From DATMFV01 sp035555975 (GTDB lineage: Bacteria; Verrucomicrobiota; Verrucomicrobiia; Chthoniobacterales; Chthoniobacteraceae): 41,393 bases of DNA. A program made the translations under genes and the position numbers. The DNA lies in the NCBI GenBank assembly GCA_035555975.1, contig DATMFV010000141.1, positions 1 through 41,393 of the forward strand, given 5' to 3'. Shown here in pieces: positions 1 through 7,577 of the stretch. The notes under the pieces were generated by a model. That model was not told where the DNA came from. It did not search any database and saw only the letters and a list, made by a program, of their open reading frames with translations. Each line of letters starts with the position of its first letter. Positions within the stretch are counted from its first letter, which is position 1.

Positions 1-10
1 CGATCCGCTG

Positions 11-112
11 CGACCCTTTCAGGGTCGATTTCTCTCCCACCGGGTTATCCGGGGGTGGCGCGCTCTGCGCTTACCCCCGGCTGCCCCGCTTGAGCAACCC
101 TTCAGGTTGCTT
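11..112. repeat. REP-like cluster of three hairpins
   Basis: Three hairpins lie back to back. The first has 7-bp perfect arms at 11-17 and 21-27. The second has 8-bp arms at 49-56 and 73-80, with a GCGC inner stem. The third has 6-bp arms at 94-99 and 105-110. No open reading frame in the stretch looks like a gene. The series of GC-rich stems with short loops resembles REP/RAYT-type interspersed repeats. Only one copy is in the window, so repetition in the genome is inferred, not seen. It could instead be a structured leader or the tail of an upstream transcript. Confidence 0.45.
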
Positions 113-208
113 CTTATCTGCACCACTTTTAATCACACCCGTTAACCTCAGGTCCCGAAATTTCGTATTGCCGCAGATTGTCTCACTCCTGTACGCTCCG
201 CGAATTCT

Positions 209-230
209 CCACGCCATCGGAGTGGCGTGG
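209..230. repeat. Perfect 8-bp inverted repeat upstream of the tRNA
   Basis: Arms at 209-216 and 223-230 are perfectly complementary and flank a 6-base loop, ending 12 bases before the tRNA. No T-run follows, so this is not a canonical terminator. It may be the outer part of the hairpin cluster at 11-112 or a processing structure. The bases between the hairpins (113-208) show no gene. Confidence 0.4.
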
Positions 231-242
231 TGCCTCATCATC

Positions 243-314
243 GGGCGATTAACTCAGCGGTAGAGTAGCTCGCTTACACCGAGTTTGTCGGCGGTTCGAA
301 TCCGTCATCGCCCA
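243..314 (+). tRNA. tRNA-Val (anticodon UAC)
   Basis: A full cloverleaf folds by eye. The 7-bp acceptor stem pairs 243-249 with 307-313, followed by discriminator A at 314. The D-arm has a 4-bp stem (ACTC/GAGT). The anticodon stem carries the loop CTTACAC, with anticodon TAC at 275-277. The T-arm contains TTCGAAT. The anticodon reads valine GUA/GUG-type codons. CCA is not encoded. A T8 run at about 328-335 and a strong hairpin at 362-387 follow and could end the transcript. Confidence 0.95.
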
Positions 315-361
315 GATGAAGAGCGGCTTTTTTTTGTAACCGTCGGCGCTGTGACGGCTTA

Positions 362-393
362 CCCCGGTTTCCTGTGAGGAACCGGGGCTTTTT
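362..393 (+). terminator. Rho-independent terminator after tRNA-Val
   Basis: A GC-rich hairpin pairs CCCCGGTT (362-369) with AACCGGGG (380-387), extended by CC/GG pairs at the top around a TGTG loop. It is followed directly by CTTTTT. It sits between the tRNA and the BlaI-type gene, insulating the downstream operon. Confidence 0.75.
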
Positions 394-432
394 CGGTTTT
401 GGGCGGTGCTCCCGGGGAATCGTGCTTGACGG

Positions 433-476
433 ATTCTTACAAATGTAGGAAAAGATTCGACTACGTTTGTAAGAAT
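433..476. promoter_or_regulatory. Candidate BlaI-type operator (nested dyads)
   Basis: Two short dyads of the form TAC-N4-GTA occur at 438-447 and 462-471. They are nested in a perfect 11-bp inverted repeat, ATTCTTACAAA at 433-443 against TTTGTAAGAAT at 466-476. BlaI/MecI repressors bind TACA/TGTA dyads of this kind. The block ends 7 bases before the start codon of the BlaI-type gene, as expected for autorepression of the three-gene operon. Binding is inferred. Confidence 0.7.
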
Positions 477-483
477 TACGGAA

Positions 484-927
484 ATGAGCATCGATCCCAG
501 AATATCTTCCTCCGAGTGGGAGGTGCTGGAGGTGGTATGGGAAAAGGCTCCCGTCACCGGTTCGGAGGTTCACGCGGCGCTGGCGGAGCGGACTTCGTGG
601 GCTCAGAAAACGGTGAACACCTTTCTCTCCCGTCTGGTGGAGAAGGGAGTGCTGGAAGTCCGCCGTGAGGGAAGGGCCAACCGCTATGCCCCCCGGTTGA
701 CGCGGGACGCGTGCGTGCGGAAGGAGAGCGAATCGTTTCTCCGGCGTGTTTTTCGAGGGGCCGCGGGGCCTTTGCTGGCCCATTTTTGCGAAAGCGCCGA
801 TCTTTCCGACGAAGAAGTGGCCCAACTGCAACGTCTTCTCAAAACCTCGGGGAAAACGCCCCCGGATGCCGCTCCGTTGACCGGTGCAAACCGGTCGAAC
901 CGCTCCCCCAACCATCCCCTCCCATGA
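484..927 (+). CDS. BlaI/MecI/CopY-family transcriptional repressor
   Basis: The 147-residue protein is a small winged-helix DNA-binding protein. Residues about 7-75 carry the family signature: SEWEVLEVVWEKAPVTGSEV, then a TSWAQKTVNTFLSRLVEKG recognition region and a wing rich in Arg. The remainder is a short dimerisation helix region and a Pro/Asn-rich tail. In characterised systems the repressor is cut by the partner BlaR1 membrane protease when a signal arrives. Here the next gene is an M56 protease overlapping by ATGA, and paired TACA/TGTA dyads lie just upstream. The family assignment is secure. The signal, beta-lactam or not, cannot be read from sequence. The ribosome binding site is weak. 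Confidence 0.9.
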   Translation: MSIDPRISSSEWEVLEVVWEKAPVTGSEVHAALAERTSWAQKTVNTFLSRLVEKGVLEVRREGRANRYAPRLTRDACVRKESESFLRRVFRGAAGPLLAHFCESADLSDEEVAQLQRLLKTSGKTPPDAAPLTGANRSNRSPNHPLP

Positions 928-2648
928 TTTCCCCGGGCGAACTTTTTTTTCCGCTGGCAGAAACCAGCTTTCGCATTTCACTGGCGATCGCACTGTTGCT
1001 TCTCCTTCGCCCCCGGCTGCGGCGATGGATCGGCAGTCAGGGGATGGCGTTGCTCTGGCTTCCCCTATTGATCCGGCTGTTGTTGCCTTTGCCGGTAGCG
1101 GTGCCGTGGCATCTGATGCCGGCTTCGTTTTACGGGAGAGGGGAGCCGGTGGGACGGCATCTGGAGATGGAGACGCGGGGCGCCGAAAAAGAACGCGCAA
1201 CGGGTGAGGAAACCGGTCCGGAAGCGTCCGCTCCCGCGCGATCCGGGATCGGCGGGACGGCGGACCTGTTGGGGACGATCTGGCTCTCGGGCTTCTTGAC
1301 CGGTCTGGGATGGCTGGCGCTCCGTGCGATCCGGACCCGCCGGTTGGCGGGCGAGGCCGTTCCTGCGACCGAGCCCGCTCTGCTCGAAATCTTCCAATCG
1401 CTTCCTCTGGAGTTACGGAGCCGCGTCAGCCTGAAAACCACGCGGGCGGTGGAAAGCCCGGTGTTGACCGGAGCCTTCCGTCCGCAGATCTGGATTCCAC
1501 AGGAGTGGCGGCAACGGTGGACGGCGGCGGAGATGCGGCACATCCTTTGGCATGAACTCGGCCATGCCCGCCGCCGCGATCTGCTGGTCCAGGGGGTGTT
1601 TTCCATCGCGCAATGTCTGCACTGGTTTCATCCGCTGGTCTGGGTGGCGGGCCACTACGCCAGACTGGACCGCGAAATGGCGTGCGACGCCTGGGTATTG
1701 ACCTGGTGCGGACGACAGGAGGCGCAGGCGTATGGGACGACGCTGGTGAAAACCGCGCGCGGGCTTCGCCGCTTCAACCCGGCCCGGGGTGCGGAGATGT
1801 TGGGAATGGCTTCGGCGCGCAGCCATCTCTCCGCGCGGATTGCGGCGATCGGCGGTTTCTCCCCGGTTTCCCCCTGGCGCGGAGGGGCGGGGGTGCTGGT
1901 CGCTTTCATGGCTCTGGGAGGACTGACCACGGTCGGGAAAGCCAGGGAACCGAAAAGGCCTTCCGCGATCGTCAGGTTCGTCCCGCCCGCGAAGCCTTCT
2001 GCTTCCGCCCCGGAACCGCTGGCTTTCCGGGTGGAGGCCAGGGTGTTTCACTTCCCGGAGGCGGAGCTTCCCCTGTTGAACGAAGCGGTGGGAGAGGGCA
2101 CAACGACGGTGCTTCCTTTGCCGCTTGCTGAAAAACTGCTGGAACGTTTCCGTAGGAAAAAGGGGGTGGAGATGGTCACCCTGCCGACGGTGACGACCCG
2201 TTTCGGCAACGGGTTTTCGGTGGATGTGGTCAAAGAAGTTCGTTATGCCCGGCTCTCCCCTCAAAAGGCGGTGATCGGCCACCAGACCAGGGAGGTCGGT
2301 TTTCAACTGACCGCCACGCCGCTCCTGGCTTCCGACCGGGAGACGATCCACCTGGCGTTCAGGTGGGGCGTCACGCGATTGATCAGTTTTACCCAATACG
2401 GAGAATCGGGAACCCCGGTCCGCCGGATCGAACCCGGGGGCCGATGGCTGGAGCGGATTCAGGAAACCTCTTATCTCTCGGAGAATCCCCTGAATCAACC
2501 GACTTTCTCGACACGAAGCGTCCATGGCTCCACCTCGCTCTTCCATGGTCAGGCCCTCCTTTCCCTCGGAGGGAAGGCGGAGGCGGGGGAGGGACGGGAG
2601 TTGCTTGTCCTGACGCCCGTCCTCATTCAAGGTCAGCTCAAGCAATGA
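924..2648 (+). CDS. M56 (BlaR1-like) membrane metallopeptidase with secretin-like C-terminal domain
   Basis: The 574-residue protein starts at the ATG overlapping the stop of the BlaI-type gene. The N-terminus has two hydrophobic segments (about 14-28 and 41-58), and a third lies near 110-130. The zinc protease core shows HELGH at residues 210-214, with the downstream EMACD (Glu251, Asp255), as in M56 peptidases. A further membrane segment lies near 330-345. Instead of the penicillin-binding sensor of BlaR1, the region from about 368 to 565 resembles the C-terminal secretin fold: a VEARVF strand, LPTVTTRFGNG, a long beta region, then GQALLSLGG and ELLVLTPVLI. The predicted role is to sense an envelope signal and cleave the neighbouring repressor. 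The fused domain is probably the sensor, by inference. Overlap with the next gene is again ATGA. Confidence 0.85.
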   Translation: MISPGELFFPLAETSFRISLAIALLLLLRPRLRRWIGSQGMALLWLPLLIRLLLPLPVAVPWHLMPASFYGRGEPVGRHLEMETRGAEKERATGEETGPEASAPARSGIGGTADLLGTIWLSGFLTGLGWLALRAIRTRRLAGEAVPATEPALLEIFQSLPLELRSRVSLKTTRAVESPVLTGAFRPQIWIPQEWRQRWTAAEMRHILWHELGHARRRDLLVQGVFSIAQCLHWFHPLVWVAGHYARLDREMACDAWVLTWCGRQEAQAYGTTLVKTARGLRRFNPARGAEMLGMASARSHLSARIAAIGGFSPVSPWRGGAGVLVAFMALGGLTTVGKAREPKRPSAIVRFVPPAKPSASAPEPLAFRVEARVFHFPEAELPLLNEAVGEGTTTVLPLPLAEKLLERFRRKKGVEMVTLPTVTTRFGNGFSVDVVKEVRYARLSPQKAVIGHQTREVGFQLTATPLLASDRETIHLAFRWGVTRLISFTQYGESGTPVRRIEPGGRWLERIQETSYLSENPLNQPTFSTRSVHGSTSLFHGQALLSLGGKAEAGEGRELLVLTPVLIQGQLKQ

Positions 2649-3895
2649 ACGAAATGAAGACCGTCTTCAGGCCCGATCAGCCCGCCGGGCGCTCCCGCGC
2701 CAAAGGGATTTTCAGTGAACCGCAGAGTTTCTTGCGCCTCTTTTTTTCCTGCTGGTTTCTCGCGTTGCCCGCTTTTTTGCTTCCGGCCGGTCTGCTCCAT
2801 TCGGGAACGGTTTTTAACGTTGGCAACGTTTCGGCTTCGGGCGATAAAGAGGCCATGTCGTCGTCAACGTCTTCGCGGGTTTATCTCTCCAGTAACAAGA
2901 AGGGGATTTATCTTTGCCTTCTCGATGCAACCGGGCTTTCGGAACCGAAGCTGGCAGCGGGTGAGAACGGGAGTTTCTTTCTCGCGCTGCACCCCTCGCT
3001 GCCGGTGCTCTATTCGCTGGATGCCGCCAAGCAACTGGTGAGCGCCTACCAGATCGGAAGCGACGGTGCGTTGACGCCGCTGGGTTCGGTGCCGAGCCGG
3101 GGCGCGGTGCCGTGCCATCTGGCGATCGACCGGGCCGGGCGATTTCTGGTGGTGGCCAATTACAACGGCGGCGTCGCCTCGTTCGGACTGGAGGGCGACG
3201 GGCGTCTGCACGAAGCCGCTTCCGTCTTTGAACCGACGGGGAGCGGGGCCGACCCGAAGCGCCAGCAGGGGCCGCACCCCCACGGGGTCGCGCTTTCGGA
3301 AAAGGGCGACCTCGCCTATATCGCCGATCTGGGGACCGACCGCGTGCTGGCGCTGAAGGTGGAGCCGGGGAGCTGGGCGCTTTCGCTCGATGAGACGCGC
3401 TCGGTCGCCCTTGCCCCGGGCGCGGGGCCGCGCCACATCACGCTTCACCCCGGCGGCACGTTTGCGGCGGTGGTCAACGAACTCGACAACACCGTCTCGG
3501 CCTTCCGGCGCGACCCGGCTTCGGGAACCTTGACGGCGACCAACACGCTTTCGACGCTTCCTCCTTCCTTCCAAGGCGAGACCTGGACGGCGGAGATCGA
3601 CTTTCACCCGAGCGCCCCGGTCTGTTATGCGAGCAACCGCGGCCATTCGAGCCTCGCGCTTTTTCCCTTTGACCCGGCGACCGGTCAACTCTCCGCCCCA
3701 AGCTGGCTGGAATGTGAAGGGAAGGCGCAGCACTTCGCCATCACCCCGAACGGCGACGCGGTGCTGATCGCCAACAACGATGCGGGGACGATTTCGCTTC
3801 ACCGCCTCGACCCGGCGACCGGTTCTGCCGGTGGGAAGGTTGCCTCGCTGCCGCTGGAAGCTCCGATGTGCATCGTTGTGGTGCCGCGCCCGTGA
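2645..3895 (+). CDS. Lactonase-family seven-bladed beta-propeller protein (6-phosphogluconolactonase Pgl-like)
   Basis: The 416-residue protein starts at the ATG overlapping the M56 stop; a second ATG lies at 2654. A long N-terminal extension with a hydrophobic stretch (about residues 30-57) suggests export or membrane anchoring. Most Pgl-type lactonases are cytosolic and begin near the equivalent of residue 75. The core has repeated propeller strands with family-typical wording such as HLAIDRAGRFLVVANYN, GPHPHGVALS, GPRHITLHPGG and AVVNELDNTVSAF. Family members hydrolyse 6-phosphogluconolactone, or other lactones in exported forms. The link to a BlaI/BlaR-type sensor suggests that this gene is the regulated output. 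An alternative internal start at 2855 would remove the hydrophobic stretch. Confidence 0.85.
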   Translation: MNEMKTVFRPDQPAGRSRAKGIFSEPQSFLRLFFSCWFLALPAFLLPAGLLHSGTVFNVGNVSASGDKEAMSSSTSSRVYLSSNKKGIYLCLLDATGLSEPKLAAGENGSFFLALHPSLPVLYSLDAAKQLVSAYQIGSDGALTPLGSVPSRGAVPCHLAIDRAGRFLVVANYNGGVASFGLEGDGRLHEAASVFEPTGSGADPKRQQGPHPHGVALSEKGDLAYIADLGTDRVLALKVEPGSWALSLDETRSVALAPGAGPRHITLHPGGTFAAVVNELDNTVSAFRRDPASGTLTATNTLSTLPPSFQGETWTAEIDFHPSAPVCYASNRGHSSLALFPFDPATGQLSAPSWLECEGKAQHFAITPNGDAVLIANNDAGTISLHRLDPATGSAGGKVASLPLEAPMCIVVVPRP

Positions 3896-3969
3896 GCCGA
3901 TGGCCGGTTTGCTGCGGCGCGGAAAGGTTTATGGGTTGATTTTCAACTTTTTTGACCTGTATTACCACC

Positions 3970-4932
3970 ATGGCACCCCCCTCCGAGGCTGCGGTCAGCA
4001 TCATCATCCCGTGCTACAATGCCGCCCGGTATGTCGGCGAGACGATTGAAAGCGCGCTCGCGCAGACGCACCCGGCGTGCGAGGTGATTGTCATTGACGA
4101 CGGGTCGACCGATGAGAGCCTTTCAGTCATCCAACGTTACGGCGGACGGGTCCGGTGGGAAAGCGGACCCAACCGCGGGGTGTGTGCCGCGCGCAACCGC
4201 GGGCTGGAACTGGCCACGGGAGAGTGGATTCAGTTTCTCGACGCCGATGACCTGATCTCCCCCCGCAAGATCGAGCTTCAACTGGCCGCACTGGAAGGGA
4301 AGGGGCCCGGGGTGATGGCGACCTGCCCGGTCCGCTTTTTTGACGGGCGCGGTTTTCAGGGGCCGCCGCATTGGGTCGACCATTGGCGCGGGGAGATCGA
4401 CGGGCTGGAGATGGTGGTGGAGATGTGGTTTTACGATGTCTGGCTCAACCCCCATTGCTGGTTGACGCCGAGGGCGCTGATCCGGGAGCGGGGCGGCTGG
4501 CTCGAGTCGCTGACGCACGGGGAGGATGTCGAGTTTTTCGGGCGCACGGCGGCCGGTGCGCGCCGGGTGGTCGTGGTGGCCGGAGATGAAGCGCTCGCCT
4601 GGTATCGCCAGCGTGATTGCGGCGGCAATGCCACCACCAATGATAGCTACCGTTCCCGCAAAAGCAGCTTTGACGCCTGGGACGCGGTGCAAAAAATCAT
4701 CCTCGCGCAGCGCGGCGACCGCAAGGCGCGGCAGGCGGTCCTTCGCTACCTGCAAACCGTGGCGCTCGTCGCCCGTCGGCACCCGGCGCTGGTCACCGAG
4801 ATTGCCCGGCGCGAAAAGGAACTCGGCGTGTGGGATTTCAACTTTCGTGAGTCGTTCAAACGGGGGTTGCTTTTCGGGCTGCTCGGGATCGAAAAAACCT
4901 TGAAGTTGCGGCGTTGGTTCGGGCGACACTAG
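3970..4932 (+). CDS. Family 2 glycosyltransferase
   Basis: The 320-residue protein shows the GT-A fold start VSIIIPCYNAARYVGETIES, then EVIVIDDGSTDES, GVCAARNRGLELATGEW and the metal-binding FLDADD motif near residue 95. Such enzymes transfer a sugar from a nucleotide sugar to an acceptor during polysaccharide or glycoprotein assembly on the cytoplasmic side. No transmembrane segment is evident. The ATG at 3970 was chosen because the homology begins right after it; an in-frame TTG lies 18 bases upstream. It stands alone, 74 bases after the lactonase gene and convergent with the sulfatase. The acceptor and sugar cannot be inferred. Confidence 0.9.
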   Translation: MAPPSEAAVSIIIPCYNAARYVGETIESALAQTHPACEVIVIDDGSTDESLSVIQRYGGRVRWESGPNRGVCAARNRGLELATGEWIQFLDADDLISPRKIELQLAALEGKGPGVMATCPVRFFDGRGFQGPPHWVDHWRGEIDGLEMVVEMWFYDVWLNPHCWLTPRALIRERGGWLESLTHGEDVEFFGRTAAGARRVVVVAGDEALAWYRQRDCGGNATTNDSYRSRKSSFDAWDAVQKIILAQRGDRKARQAVLRYLQTVALVARRHPALVTEIARREKELGVWDFNFRESFKRGLLFGLLGIEKTLKLRRWFGRH

Positions 4933-5001
4933 CCTTGTACCACGTGAAATTTCGTATTGAGCTTGTCCTTTTGGCTCAAAATGCCGTTGCCTTGAGCGAC
5001 C

Positions 5002-6381
5002 CTAAAAAAAGATCGGTGGAGTGTGCCCGTCGCACCGGCCCGCCTGTCCATCGCCCTTGACCGGAAACTTCCGTCCATCGCGCTCGGGAAGGGTGTGCCG
5101 TTGGAACCATAGGGCCAGTTGTTGTTTCAACTCGCGTTGGATCTCCCGGCAGGCAGGGTCCGAAAACCGGTTGCGGGTCTCGTCCGGATCGTCCGCGAGG
5201 TGATAAAGCTCCGGGGGGGCTGAGATGGTCCGGTCGATGTACTTCCATTGACGGGTGCGGATCATGCGGGCATCGCCATATTCGTCGTAAACCACGCTGA
5301 CTTCCGCGCCCCCCCCGGGATCGCCCGCCAGCAGTTGCGACCGGTCGCGGCCCGGGCTCGGGAAGTTCTCCACCGGCAGCCGTGCGAGGCTCAGGAGGGT
5401 GGGTCTCAGGTCGTAGTGGCTGATCATTTCATGGGAGACGCTTCCGGCATGAAGCACCCGGGGGCTTTTGATGATCAGCGGGACCTTGACGGAGGTATCG
5501 TAGAGGTTCAGGGGCGACGTGCCGTTGCCTTTTCCATAGATGCCGTGGTGGCCCATGTTCATCCCATTGTCGCTGGTGAAGAGGAGGGTGGTCTGCTCCT
5601 CCAGCCCGAGTTCGCGCAGCAACCGGAGAATCCGCCCGATCCCTGCATCCATGGCGGAAACCGCGCCGAAGTAACCCGCGAGGAGTTCCCGTCGCTCGCT
5701 GCCGTTCCGGGGTCGGGGGGCGGTGAGCCGTTGCCATGGATGCGGAGGGAGGTTCGGGACCGATTCGAAGGGGCAATCGCGGAAATAAGGGTCAAACCAA
5801 TGCGCGGGGTGATGTGCGCGCCCCCAGGGAGCGTGGGGTGCGGTGTAGTTGACGCTCAGGAAAAAGGGGGCATTGCCGCCGCCCAGTTGACGAAGGAGCC
5901 CCAGCGCGCCGTCGGTGATCCGCTCCGTTGCGTAACCTTCGCGAACGCTCCACTGCCCGTCCCGAACCATTGGTGTGTCGCGGTAGATCGCTTCTCCTCC
6001 CGGGGTCGCCTCCCAATGCCGGAAGCCGCATTGCGGGCGGGCGCTATCGCCCAGATGCCACTTGCCGACCAGCCCGCAGGCGTAACCCGCTCCCGCCAGG
6101 TCGTCGACAAAGGTGCTTTCTCCTTCAAGGTAACGCACGGCCCCGTTGCCGCAGATCCAGTCGTGAACACCATGCCGGGAGGGCATGCGCCCGGTCAGGA
6201 TGGAAGCGCGCGCGGGGGAGCAGACCGGCGAGGTGCAGAAGGCGTTTTCAAAGCGGACCCCTTCGGTCGCCAGCCGGTCGAGGTTCGGAGTGATGATTTC
6301 GCGGTTTCCGCAACAGCCTGCGGCCCAACTCCCCATGTCGTCTGCCAGAATGAGGATGATATTCGGTCGCGGCGGCGTCAT
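5002..6381 (-). CDS. Type I (formylglycine) sulfatase
   Basis: The 459-residue protein begins RPNIILILADDMG, giving the first metal-binding aspartates (D14, D15). Residues 54-58 read CSPAR, the C-x-P-x-R motif whose cysteine is converted to formylglycine by a maturation enzyme. Later family segments include GKWHLGD, NYTAPHAPW, FTSDNGMNMGHHG and YDTSVKVPLIIKSP. The enzyme would hydrolyse sulfate esters, most likely on a glycan given the neighbourhood. No signal peptide precedes the catalytic start, so a cytoplasmic location is predicted unless the true start lies elsewhere. It diverges from an AraC regulator, which is its likely controller. The maturation enzyme is not in this window. Confidence 0.93.
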   Translation of the reverse strand: MTPPRPNIILILADDMGSWAAGCCGNREIITPNLDRLATEGVRFENAFCTSPVCSPARASILTGRMPSRHGVHDWICGNGAVRYLEGESTFVDDLAGAGYACGLVGKWHLGDSARPQCGFRHWEATPGGEAIYRDTPMVRDGQWSVREGYATERITDGALGLLRQLGGGNAPFFLSVNYTAPHAPWGRAHHPAHWFDPYFRDCPFESVPNLPPHPWQRLTAPRPRNGSERRELLAGYFGAVSAMDAGIGRILRLLRELGLEEQTTLLFTSDNGMNMGHHGIYGKGNGTSPLNLYDTSVKVPLIIKSPRVLHAGSVSHEMISHYDLRPTLLSLARLPVENFPSPGRDRSQLLAGDPGGGAEVSVVYDEYGDARMIRTRQWKYIDRTISAPPELYHLADDPDETRNRFSDPACREIQRELKQQLALWFQRHTLPERDGRKFPVKGDGQAGRCDGHTPPIFF

Positions 6382-6581
6382 GTAAACGTGGGTTTCCTCC
6401 TACGGCAGGTTGGGTTCATGGCCATATTAACCATGTTTATTTTTAATAAAACCAATGTCAATCAGATTTCTTTGAACCCTCGTCGACAGCGCCGTTGGAA
6501 GCCTTTGCCAAAGCGTTTCAAGGCGGCTATCTTTGCGGGCGTCCGGCGGGGAAGGCTGTTTTTTCCCTCCCGGGAGAAACG
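6382..6581. promoter_or_regulatory. Divergent sulfatase/AraC control region
   Basis: These 200 bases hold no gene. An AT-rich block at 6421-6470 stands out from the GC-rich surroundings. On the minus strand it contains a TTGACA-like -35 (6456-6461) facing the sulfatase. A convincing -10 at the right spacing is not obvious. A CATGG/CCATG inverted pair spans about 6418-6435. On the plus strand GGGAGA at 6572-6577 is a fair ribosome binding site for the AraC gene. Confidence 0.4.
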
Positions 6582-7475
6582 ATGCCATGCGGGATGAACT
6601 CTGAGAAGATACAGGCAGTGATCGACCTCGAGGCGCGCAGGCCGGTGCTCCCCCGGTTTCCCGACTATGGCCTCTGCCTGCTGGAGAGCCGCCATACCGG
6701 GGCGTTTACGATGGAGCCGAGCCGGTACGATTTCTGGGAGGTCATGCTGGTCATCGACGGCGAAGGATGGGTGTCGCATGGCCACACCCGGCACCCGCTC
6801 AGGAGAGGAAGCCTGATCCTCGTCCCGGCGGGCGATTCCTATTTCCTGACCGACAGCGAAAAAGCGCCGCTGGCGGTCTTTTGCCTTTGCATCCGGCCGA
6901 CCGACGCCCGCAGGGAGCTTTTCGCGCCGCTGTTGCCGAAACGGTTTGCCATCGCCCGCAACCTTCCCCTTTCGCAACAGGCGGCCTTTCACCTGCGCGC
7001 CATCCTGCTCGAACAGACCTGCCCGGGCGGGTATAGCGAAGCGGTCGTGACCGCCCAGGCGCTCCTTCTTTTAAGCAAGCTTGTGCGCCAGCAGGAGGAG
7101 CGCCCCGCCGCCGAAGCCGCCAGCCTGCGCCCGCGCGAGGTGGAACTGGTTGCCCGTGTGCGCGACTATGCCGGGCAGCTCGAAAAACGGTTTCACGAAT
7201 CGGAAACGATCGAAACGGTGGCCGAACGCCTCGGGATGAGTTCCCGGAGCCTGACGACCTATTTCCGGCAGATCACCGGGGTTTCGCGCCAGCGTTACAT
7301 CCAGCGGCTTCGCATCGATTACGCCTGCCAGCTTCTGGAAAGCCCCGAGCCGTCGATCACTTCGGTCGCCTTTGCCTGCGGGTTTGAGGATCTCTCGACC
7401 TTTTTCCGCGCCTTTCGCCTGGTGAAGAAGATGAGCCCGGCCCGGTGGCGCGAGACGCACGGTCGCGTGGGCTGA
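6582..7475 (+). CDS. AraC-family transcriptional regulator
   Basis: The 297-residue protein has an N-terminal cupin-like ligand domain (about 10-160; a segment such as LRRGSLILVPAGDSYFLT is typical). The C-terminal AraC double helix-turn-helix (about 200-297) shows ETVAERLGMSSRSLTTYFRQ and SITSVAFACGFEDLSTFFRAFR. The start at 6582 follows GGGAGA with 4-bp spacing; 6594 is an alternative. The gene diverges from the sulfatase and lies 102 bases upstream of the catabolic operon at 7578-12113, so it could activate either or both. Members of this family usually sense a sugar or related small molecule. Confidence 0.9.
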   Translation: MPCGMNSEKIQAVIDLEARRPVLPRFPDYGLCLLESRHTGAFTMEPSRYDFWEVMLVIDGEGWVSHGHTRHPLRRGSLILVPAGDSYFLTDSEKAPLAVFCLCIRPTDARRELFAPLLPKRFAIARNLPLSQQAAFHLRAILLEQTCPGGYSEAVVTAQALLLLSKLVRQQEERPAAEAASLRPREVELVARVRDYAGQLEKRFHESETIETVAERLGMSSRSLTTYFRQITGVSRQRYIQRLRIDYACQLLESPEPSITSVAFACGFEDLSTFFRAFRLVKKMSPARWRETHGRVG

Positions 7476-7577
7476 TCTCTCCCCCCAAGAAAAGGTTTAC
7501 CCATTATCCCGTCGTCCGTTTCCCAAAACGCCACGACAGGCGGTCGCGGAAAGCGGTAGTCTCCCTCATTCTTTGCC

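Noticed and set aside
274..1200. 308-codon minus-strand frame across the tRNA, operator and BlaI/M56 start
   Set aside because: It runs antisense through the tRNA and two well-supported genes and has no domain.
2816..2832. AACGTT-GGC-AACGTT palindrome
   Set aside because: It lies inside the lactonase coding region, far from a start that would be controlled by a LacI-type regulator, and is more simply explained as coding sequence.
4946..4959. 14-base sequence GAAATTTCGTATTG also found at 157-170
   Set aside because: The match does not extend in either direction, so it is too short to claim a shared element; a genome-wide count would decide.
4953..4978. TTGAGC/GCTCAA hairpin between the GT2 and sulfatase genes as a bidirectional terminator
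   Set aside because: The stem is only 6 bp and no T-run follows on either strand.
5248..6597. 449-codon plus-strand frame opposite the sulfatase
   Set aside because: It is antisense to a gene with unmistakable sulfatase motifs; no family motif or ribosome binding site of its own.
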